DNA of 64,000 nt, from contig PHEH01000009.1 of NCBI GenBank assembly GCA_002841155.1, forward strand, positions 121,046 through 185,045, given 5' to 3'. A program made the position numbers and the translations under genes. This stretch comes from Alphaproteobacteria bacterium HGW-Alphaproteobacteria-18 (lineage in GTDB: Bacteria; Pseudomonadota; Alphaproteobacteria; Caulobacterales; Hyphomonadaceae). Under the pieces are notes generated by a model, which saw only the letters and a program-made list of their open reading frames with translations, made no database searches and had not been told where the DNA came from. Each line of letters opens with the position of its first letter. Position 1 is the first letter of the stretch. This document shows, piece after piece, positions 63,511 through 64,000 of the stretch.

Positions 63511-64000
63511 TTATCCGAGGACGCCGTTGATGGCGGCCCGGGCAGCCAGTGCGGGGCTCATCAGATGGGTGCGCCCACCCCTGCCCTGCCGGCCTTCGAA
63601 ATTCCGGTTTGAAGTCGAGGCGCAGCGCTCGCCAGGGGAGAGAATGTCCGGATTCATACCCAGGCACATGGAACAGCCGGGCTCGCGCCATTCAAAGCCA
63701 GCCTCCATGAGGATAAGGTCGATACCTTCGGCTTCTGCCTGGGCGCGGACGAGGCCGGAGCCGGGCACGACCATGGCGCGCACGCCCTCGGCAACCTTGT
63801 TGCCTTTGGCGACTTCAGCAGCGGCGCGCAGATCTTCGATCCGGCTGTTGGTGCAGGAGCCGATGAAAACGCGCTGCACCGGCGTGCCGGCAATCGGCTT
63901 GCCGCCCTCAAGGCCCATATATTCCAGCGCGCGCTCGCAGGCGGCGCGCTTCACCGGGTCGGAAAAATCTTCCGGCCTTGGAATGATGCCGGAAAGCGCA
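63511..64000 (-). CDS. leuC: 3-isopropylmalate dehydratase large subunit, C-terminal part
   Basis: Partial: the frame stays open to the right window edge, giving about 163 C-terminal residues (from [12 protein letters not shown]). [20 protein letters not shown] and [20 protein letters not shown] hold the three Fe-S cysteines of the aconitase-type cluster; [20 protein letters not shown] is the substrate segment. It would be the first leucine gene of the minus-strand series leuC ... leuD ... leuB. Confidence 0.96.
   Translation of the reverse strand, partial: ALSGIIPRPEDFSDPVKRAACERALEYMGLEGGKPIAGTPVQRVFIGSCTNSRIEDLRAAAEVAKGNKVAEGVRAMVVPGSGLVRAQAEAEGIDLILMEAGFEWREPGCSMCLGMNPDILSPGERCASTSNRNFEGRQGRGGRTHLMSPALAARAAINGVLG

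Overview
The window looks like chromosomal DNA of a GC-rich alphaproteobacterium, most likely of the Hyphomonadaceae/Caulobacterales type. This is inferred from gene order (rimP-nusA-ylxR-infB-rbfA-truB; miaB-phoH-ybeY-corC-lnt-xre-trmB; hisB-hisH-hisA-hisF-hisE; uppP next to an NDUFA9-like gene; xerD divergent from aroK-aroB) and from protein character. No phylogeny was run. No tRNA, rRNA, CRISPR array, complete insertion sequence or prophage was seen.

Layout. 1-560: a GC-rich stretch with many hairpins and one long-range helix, read as a possible structured RNA, followed by a doubtful Arg-rich mini-ORF. 556-8419 (-): translation/transcription operon truB, DUF6232 gene, rbfA, infB, ylxR-L7Ae, nusA, rimP. 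8549-10010 (-): TonB-C-like protein and a cold-shock protein. 10196-16702 (-): trmB, xre, lnt, corC, ybeY, phoH, miaB. 16850-23969: an alanine/sodium symporter and a lipid or acyl-CoA group (MDR dehydrogenase, acyl-CoA ligase, lysophospholipase-like hydrolase, SCP2 protein, acyl-CoA carboxylase). 24067-33079: DUF4349 lipoprotein, glutamate synthase gltD-gltB, uppP and an NDUFA9-like gene; the gltD/uppP divergent region carries a duplicated AT-rich operator-like site. 33199-34632: remains of a spore-coat-U/chaperone-usher secretion locus, with at least three frameshifts and an apparent chaperone-usher deletion fusion. 35027-40384: J-domain protein, bolA, DUF21/CBS protein, aroB, aroK, a 45-aa membrane peptide, xerD, a Pmp3-like peptide. 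40510-44801: malyl-CoA-lyase-like protein, small proteins, GNAT, EAL protein.

44911-52022 holds the histidine genes hisB, hisH, hisA, hisF, hisE. They are interrupted between hisA and hisF by opposite-strand cargo: a two-gene TIR + membrane-anchored macro-domain module, read here as a type II Thoeris anti-phage system; a REP/BIME-type perfect inverted repeat; a GGDEF cyclase; and a small protein. Type II Thoeris TIR proteins are reported to make histidine-ADP-ribose, so its place inside the histidine biosynthesis cluster is the most striking observation here. An enoyl-CoA hydratase gene and a second double-hairpin repeat separate hisF from hisE.

52118-64000: a DUF6065 protein, a PrdX/YbaK protein, asd, a SnoaL-like protein, an amidohydrolase, leuB, two tandem paralogous lipoproteins, leuD, a VOC protein, a GST, an orphan HExxH protein, cysK (with its ribosome-binding site inside a 12-bp hairpin), bioB, and the 3' part of leuC running off the right edge. 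The leucine genes share one strand and one order but are separated by unrelated genes.
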